Shown here: piece after piece, positions 60,001-64,000 of the stretch
Layout of the letters: each line of letters begins with the position of its first letter
Numbering within the stretch: the stretch's first letter is position 1
NCBI GenBank assembly: GCA_021202985.1
Contig: JAJQCA010000046.1
Span: 19,217 to 83,216 of the forward strand
Source: Alistipes sp.
GTDB taxonomy: Bacteria; Bacteroidota; Bacteroidia; Bacteroidales; Rikenellaceae
DNA: 64,000 bases
Direction of reading: 5' to 3'
The notes under the pieces: generated by a model
Told to the model about the DNA's origin: nothing
Seen by the model: the letters and a program-made list of their open reading frames with translations, nothing else
The model's database searches: none
Program-made: the position numbers and the translations under genes

Positions 60001-60707
60001 TCCGTACTTATGCCCAGCGAATTAAGGCGCTCCGTAACCCAGTCCATCTGCTCCGGGAGGGTCATACTGCTGTTGTCCAGTACCACGGCGTCGTCCGCTT
60101 TCCGCAGTGGCGACACTTCGCGCGACTGGTCGGCCTCGTCCCTCTGGCGGATATTGCGCTCTATCTCCTCCTGCGACACTTCCATTCCTTTGGCACGCAG
60201 CTCCTCGTAGCGGCGCCGCGCCCTTACGGCCGGGTCGGCCGTAAGGAATATTTTGAGTTCGGCATCGGGGAAGACCACCGTACCTATATCCCGGCCGTCC
60301 ATCACTATTCCCTTGTTGCGCCCCATCTCCTGCTGCATGGCGACCAGCTTACGCCTGACGGCGGCGATTCCGCTCACGGCGCTTACGAAGTTACTCACCT
60401 CGATGGTCCGTATCTTTCCTTCGGCCAGCTCACCGTTCACATAGATATCGCTGGCCCCGCGCTGTGGATTGAACCGGAACCGGATGTCTATTTCGTCCAG
60501 CATGCCCGCGAGTTTCTCCTCGTCGAGTATACCGCCCCGGATGGCCCCGTGCTCCAACGCGTAGAGCGTCACCGCGCGGTACATCGCCCCGGTGTCAATA
60601 AATATATAGCCAAGCCGTGCGGCAATTTCCCGTGCGAAGGTACTCTTACCCCCGGACGAAAACCCGTCAATCGCAATTATAATTTTCTTCTCAGTGCAGT
60701 AACCCAT
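59973..60707 (-). CDS. cmk: Cytidylate kinase Cmk
   Basis: Phosphorylates CMP and dCMP. IIIAIDGFSSGGKSTFAREIAARLG carries the P-loop; FIDTGAMYRAVTLYAL and NKGIVMDGRDIGTVVFPDAELKIFLTADP are conserved substrate-binding stretches. Length 244 aa. It overlaps lysE-like by 17 bp and the ispH reading frame by 28 bp. Confidence 0.95.
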   Translation of the reverse strand: MGYCTEKKIIIAIDGFSSGGKSTFAREIAARLGYIFIDTGAMYRAVTLYALEHGAIRGGILDEEKLAGMLDEIDIRFRFNPQRGASDIYVNGELAEGKIRTIEVSNFVSAVSGIAAVRRKLVAMQQEMGRNKGIVMDGRDIGTVVFPDAELKIFLTADPAVRARRRYEELRAKGMEVSQEEIERNIRQRDEADQSREVSPLRKADDAVVLDNSSMTLPEQMDWVTERLNSLGISTECGTGPAGT

Positions 60708-61341
60708 CGACCGGAGTATTAACGAACATTAAAAGGACCGTGGCGGCCCCGAGCACGACGATAGCCGTACCCGTAATACGGTTTATCCACAGCAGGTGCC
60801 TCGGCCTGAAACGGCCCCTGAGCAGTCCGACCACCGAAGTCAGCACGAGCCACCACGTGGCGCCGCCGCAAAATAGGCCGCCTATCATCACCATCCCCCG
60901 GCCCATGCCGAGCGCCTGCTCGCTGAACCCGAACGTGGCAAAAAGGGCGATGAATATAAGGATAAATGCCGGATTGGCAAGCGTAATAAAAAACAGCGAT
61001 ATAAAATCCTGCCAAAGGTTGCTCCTGCCGGCCCTGTTGCGTCTTATCTGTACCACCGGGTTTGACATGAAGATACTCACCCCCACCAGCATAACGCACA
61101 TCCCGCCTACGACCTTAATCACCGTCATATTGTCCCTTATGAACGAGAGCACGAACGAGAGCGAAAAGAATGCTATCGAGGCAAATATCATATCGGCCGA
61201 AGCGGCACCCAACCCGGAGACGAACCCCGAGCGCTGGTTACGGCTGAGGGTCCGCTGTATACAGAGCACCCCGACAGGGCCCAACGGTATCGAAGCCACC
61301 AGACCTATAAGTATACCCCTTATGAACAACGAAACAACCAC
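60691..61341 (-). CDS. LysE-family transporter
   Basis: A 216-aa membrane protein with six spans starting IRGILIGLVASIPLGPVGVLCIQRTLSRNQRSGFVSGLGAASADMIFA, the characteristic LysE-like beginning. LysE/RhtB proteins export amino acids or related solutes; substrate unknown. It overlaps cmk and is first of this leftward run. Confidence 0.9.
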   Translation of the reverse strand: MVVSLFIRGILIGLVASIPLGPVGVLCIQRTLSRNQRSGFVSGLGAASADMIFASIAFFSLSFVLSFIRDNMTVIKVVGGMCVMLVGVSIFMSNPVVQIRRNRAGRSNLWQDFISLFFITLANPAFILIFIALFATFGFSEQALGMGRGMVMIGGLFCGGATWWLVLTSVVGLLRGRFRPRHLLWINRITGTAIVVLGAATVLLMFVNTPVDGLLH

Positions 61342-61396
61342 GCCCCGGAAGCCCCCTTTAACAATAGTTTAAACGACAAAATTAATAAATATAATC

Positions 61397-61404
61397 TATC
61401 TTTG
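61397..61404 (+). promoter_or_regulatory. -7 box of lnt-folC promoter
   Basis: TATCTTTG about 155 nt before the lnt ATG at 61563, between the divergent lysE-like and lnt genes. Confidence 0.55.
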
Positions 61405-61562
61405 CCCTGCCCTGTCGGGAGATTATCCTCCGGCGCGGAGCAACCGCAATACATGCCGCCGACGGCCGCGGGTGTCGGTCCGGGCGGCCGGCAGTGCCGG
61501 CGGGAGCAGGTTTTCCCGGGCGGCTCGTTATAAATCGAAATACCATATTAATCCTCCCCACG

Positions 61563-63140
61563 ATGGGAAGAAACAGGAGGTTACTTTTAGCGTTAACGAC
61601 AGCGGGTCTTTTGATCCTGCCGTGGGTAGGGGTCTCGGGAATTACTTTGCCAGTGGCCCTTGTACCTCTTCTGGCGGTGAGCGAAAGTTACCCGGCCGGC
61701 CGGAGCGGGGTGCGGGGTATGGCGGGGTGGTCGGCGCTCACTTTCGGGCTTTGGGCCCTTGTCACCACCTGGTGGATATGGTACGCGGCCCCGATAGGCG
61801 CCATAATGTCGGTTATAAATTCGGTGGTGCTGTGCGGCGGAGTCGTGGTCGCCTACCACTGGCTTTCCAAACGGGCGCCGCGTTCGCTGGCCTACACGTT
61901 CCTTGTAAGCGCGTGGATTGCCGCCGAGCTGCTTTATATGAACGGACAGTTGTCTTTCCCGTGGCTGACGCTGGGCAACGGTTTTGCAAACGACATTCCG
62001 CTGGTGCAGTGGTACGATACCACCGGGGTGTTCGGGGGGTCGTTGTGGGTGATGGTGATGAACGTCCTGTTTTACGAGGCTTACCGGAACCGCTCGAGGG
62101 CGGTGGCGGCAACAGCGGCGGCGGTTATCGCAGTACCGGTAATAATCTCGCTTACCGTCTATTGGACTTATAAGGAGTCAGGCAGGGCCGTTACCGTAAC
62201 GGCCGTACAACCCAATATAGAACCCTACCGAGAACGCTACATCCTAAGCCAGCAGGAGCAGAACGGCATCATGCTGTCACTGGCGTCCCAGGCGCCGCAG
62301 GAGGCCCGGTTCGTGATATTCCCCGAAACATCCGTCCACGAGACCATCCCCGAGAACGACCTCGAGTCGGACCGGACCGTAAAAGCTTTCCGCAATTTCA
62401 TAGACGAGAGATATCCCTCGACGGTGTTCGTGGTGGGCGCCTCGACCCGCTACTTCTACATGCCGGGCGACAAGGTTTCGGAGACGGCGCGCTACACCCC
62501 CGGCCGCGATATCTACTACGATAATTTCAACACCGCGCTCGCGCTGTCTGCCGGAAGGCCGGCCGGGATATACCACAAGGCAAAACTGGTGGTCGGGGCC
62601 GAAGCGACGCCCTATCACAAATACCTCAAAAACGTAACGTTGTTCAATATCGACCTGGGCGGTGTGAGCGGCCAGCTCGGATACGGACCCGAAAGGGACG
62701 TGTTCACCGCCACGGACGGAACCCGGGCCGGGCCTGCCATTTGCTGGGAGGGCGTTTTCGGCCACTATTACGGCGGCTTCGTCCGCAAGGGCGCGGATAT
62801 AATGCTTATAATCAGCAACGACGCCTGGTGGGGCGACACGCAGGGCCACCGGCAGTTGTTCCGCCTCGCGCGGCTTCGGGCGGTCGAGACCCGACGGGCC
62901 ATAGCCCGCAGCGCGAACACGGGTATCTCGGGTTTTATCGACCAGCGCGGCCGGGTAATCCAAAAAGTGGGATGGGATGTGCGCACCGCCCTTACGGCCG
63001 ATATCGTTACCAACGACCGGATAACGTTCTATACCCGTTACGGCGACTATGTGGCAAGGATATCGGTACTCGTTTTCGGCCTGTGCGCGCTCTACTACAT
63101 CGCTTACCGCATCCGCAAAAATAACCTTCTTACGCAGTAA
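61563..63140 (+). CDS. lnt: Apolipoprotein N-acyltransferase Lnt
   Basis: Inner-membrane enzyme that adds a third acyl chain to the N-terminal cysteine of lipoproteins. I start at MGRNRRLLLALTTAGLLILPW (61563). About seven N-terminal spans precede a nitrilase-like domain whose catalytic triad reads as Glu in VIFPETSVHE, Lys in IYHKAKLVVGAE and Cys in PAICWEGVFG. One more span ends it. Length 525 aa. lgt, the first enzyme of the pathway, is at 23 kb. Confidence 0.95.
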   Translation: MGRNRRLLLALTTAGLLILPWVGVSGITLPVALVPLLAVSESYPAGRSGVRGMAGWSALTFGLWALVTTWWIWYAAPIGAIMSVINSVVLCGGVVVAYHWLSKRAPRSLAYTFLVSAWIAAELLYMNGQLSFPWLTLGNGFANDIPLVQWYDTTGVFGGSLWVMVMNVLFYEAYRNRSRAVAATAAAVIAVPVIISLTVYWTYKESGRAVTVTAVQPNIEPYRERYILSQQEQNGIMLSLASQAPQEARFVIFPETSVHETIPENDLESDRTVKAFRNFIDERYPSTVFVVGASTRYFYMPGDKVSETARYTPGRDIYYDNFNTALALSAGRPAGIYHKAKLVVGAEATPYHKYLKNVTLFNIDLGGVSGQLGYGPERDVFTATDGTRAGPAICWEGVFGHYYGGFVRKGADIMLIISNDAWWGDTQGHRQLFRLARLRAVETRRAIARSANTGISGFIDQRGRVIQKVGWDVRTALTADIVTNDRITFYTRYGDYVARISVLVFGLCALYYIAYRIRKNNLLTQ

Positions 63141-63170
63141 CAGCGGTACCCGTTTTGCATCACACTTTCC

Positions 63171-64000
63171 ATGCAACCAACTCGGATGGACTACAAGGAG
63201 ACACTCGACACGCTTTACAATATGCTGCCCGATTTCCAGCAAATCGGAGCGGACGCCTATAAACCGGGGCTGGAACGTGTAGCGGCGTTTGCTTCGGCAC
63301 TCGGGAACCCCCAGGAAAAATACGGGATTATCCATGTCGCGGGGACCAACGGTAAAGGCTCGGTATCGCACATGCTGGCATCGGTGCTGACGGCGGCAGG
63401 TTACCGTACGGGATTGTATACCTCGCCGCACCTGCGGGATTTCCGGGAGCGTATCCGCGTGGACGGTGAAATGATCCCTGAGAGCGCGGTAACCGGTTTC
63501 ACCGGAAGGTGGATGGAGGAGATGAAACGCACCGGGCTGTCGTTTTTCGAAGCCACGGCGGCGATGGCATTCGACTATTTCGCGGTGGAAAGGGTGGATT
63601 TTGCCGTGATCGAAACAGGGCTGGGAGGACGTCTTGACGCCACCAACATAGTCAAGCCTTTGATATCCGTTATAACCAATATAGGGCTGGACCACACCGC
63701 CCTGCTGGGCACCACCCTCGCCGAAATCGCGCGCGAAAAAGCCGGGATAATCAAACCCGGCGTCCCGGTCGTTATAGGCGAAAGGCATGGGGAGACGGAA
63801 GGAGTGTTCCGGGATTCGGCCCTTCGTAACGACAGCCCCCTGATTTTCGCGGAGGACACTTTCATGTATGTGGGCCGGGAATCTGGAAAGACGGAAACGG
63901 GTAATTCCGCCGGTAACATCCTGATTATACATACGGCGGAACCGGCTCCGGGCAGGACGGGACGGACCCTCGCGGGACTTTCGGCCAGACCGGAATGGAA
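63171..64000 (+). CDS. folC: Folylpolyglutamate synthase FolC, partial
   Basis: Not in the ORF track because it runs off the window without a stop. From ATG 63171 (or 63186) it reads MDYKETLDTLYNMLPDFQQIGADAYKPGLER, then the nucleotide-binding GIIHVAGTNGKGSVSHMLASVL, GLYTSPHLRDFRERIRVDG, FAVIETGLGGRLDATNIVKPLISVITNIGLDHTALLGTTLAEIAREKAGIIKPGVPVV. All are standard FolC/DHFS motifs. It adds glutamate residues to folates. It starts about 30 bp after lnt, likely in the same operon. Residues near the window edge look slightly divergent (GRESGKTETGNSAGN). Confidence 0.93.
   Translation, partial: MQPTRMDYKETLDTLYNMLPDFQQIGADAYKPGLERVAAFASALGNPQEKYGIIHVAGTNGKGSVSHMLASVLTAAGYRTGLYTSPHLRDFRERIRVDGEMIPESAVTGFTGRWMEEMKRTGLSFFEATAAMAFDYFAVERVDFAVIETGLGGRLDATNIVKPLISVITNIGLDHTALLGTTLAEIAREKAGIIKPGVPVVIGERHGETEGVFRDSALRNDSPLIFAEDTFMYVGRESGKTETGNSAGNILIIHTAEPAPGRTGRTLAGLSARPEW

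Noticed and set aside
62277-63932. 551-aa minus ORF at right end
   Set aside because: Antisense to lnt and folC, which have clear catalytic motifs.
1-64000. CRISPR arrays
   Set aside because: The repeat arrays have long units (100 bp or more) made of divergent modules, not short exact repeats with unique spacers, and no cas genes are seen.

Overview
The window is from a moderately GC-rich Bacteroidales chromosome, most likely Rikenellaceae or an Alistipes-like lineage. This is inferred from typical Bacteroidetes gene content (DUF3098, DUF4271, DUF5723, HU/SPOR protein, phage_int_SAM-type recombinase, HepT/IspB-type prenyl synthase), from the conserved ftsX-DUF3098-uppP-truB-queA order, and from Bacteroidetes-style promoter boxes (TAnnTTTG) with mostly no Shine-Dalgarno. 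Most of the sequence is housekeeping.

Layout. 1-0.48 kb is a tandem repeat array. 0.5-8.0 kb holds a prenyl synthase and the yfhO-ftsX-DUF3098-uppP-truB-queA run. 8.1-9.2 kb has a small winged-helix gene and rplT/rpmI. 9.4-12 kb is an AraC-type regulator enclosed by a perfect 25-bp inverted repeat next to a tyrosine recombinase, a likely invertible unit. 12-31 kb is mainly housekeeping: miaB, plsY, an acyl-CoA ligase, an outer-membrane/lipoprotein pair, lgt, folD, gdhA and an S41 protease. 31-37.5 kb alternates transporters (MATE, NhaC) with REP-like repeats and two copies of an unusual RNA-plus-protein unit. 37.7-42.6 kb has a PspC/PadR operon, pfkA and a HAD phosphatase. 42.7-45 kb is an AT-rich patch of small genes beside an initiator tRNA. 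45.5-50.8 kb encodes a heterodisulfide-reductase-like redox complex. 51.4-52.2 kb is a third RNA-plus-protein unit. 52.4-64 kb carries yidD, rnpA, hemD, a kinase/protease block, ispH, cmk, lysE-like, lnt and the start of folC.

The most notable observation is a ~215-nt structured leader RNA present three times (about 34.2-34.0 kb minus, 37.5-37.3 kb minus, 51.5-51.7 kb plus). Each copy has its own TAnnTTTG promoter and a 230-235 nt 5' UTR, and precedes a paralogous small cytoplasmic lipocalin-like protein. The three copies differ in sequence but keep the same helices by compensatory changes: a closing stem, a side hairpin, a long arm with a GC-rich apical hairpin, and a long-range pseudoknot. 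In each, the 3' pseudoknot strand can instead pair with sequence ending 15-19 nt before the start codon. That is the architecture of a riboswitch or autoregulatory leader, and I do not recognise it as a known class.

Other themes: low-complexity, disorder-prone insertions or tails in otherwise ordinary enzymes (MiaB, RnpA, IspH, HemD, an S41 protease); several families of intergenic repeats built from variants of one ~26-nt motif; a two-copy multi-hairpin element; and a frameshifted membrane gene in the AT-rich patch. Nothing was run computationally; all calls come from reading the sequence and the ORF track.
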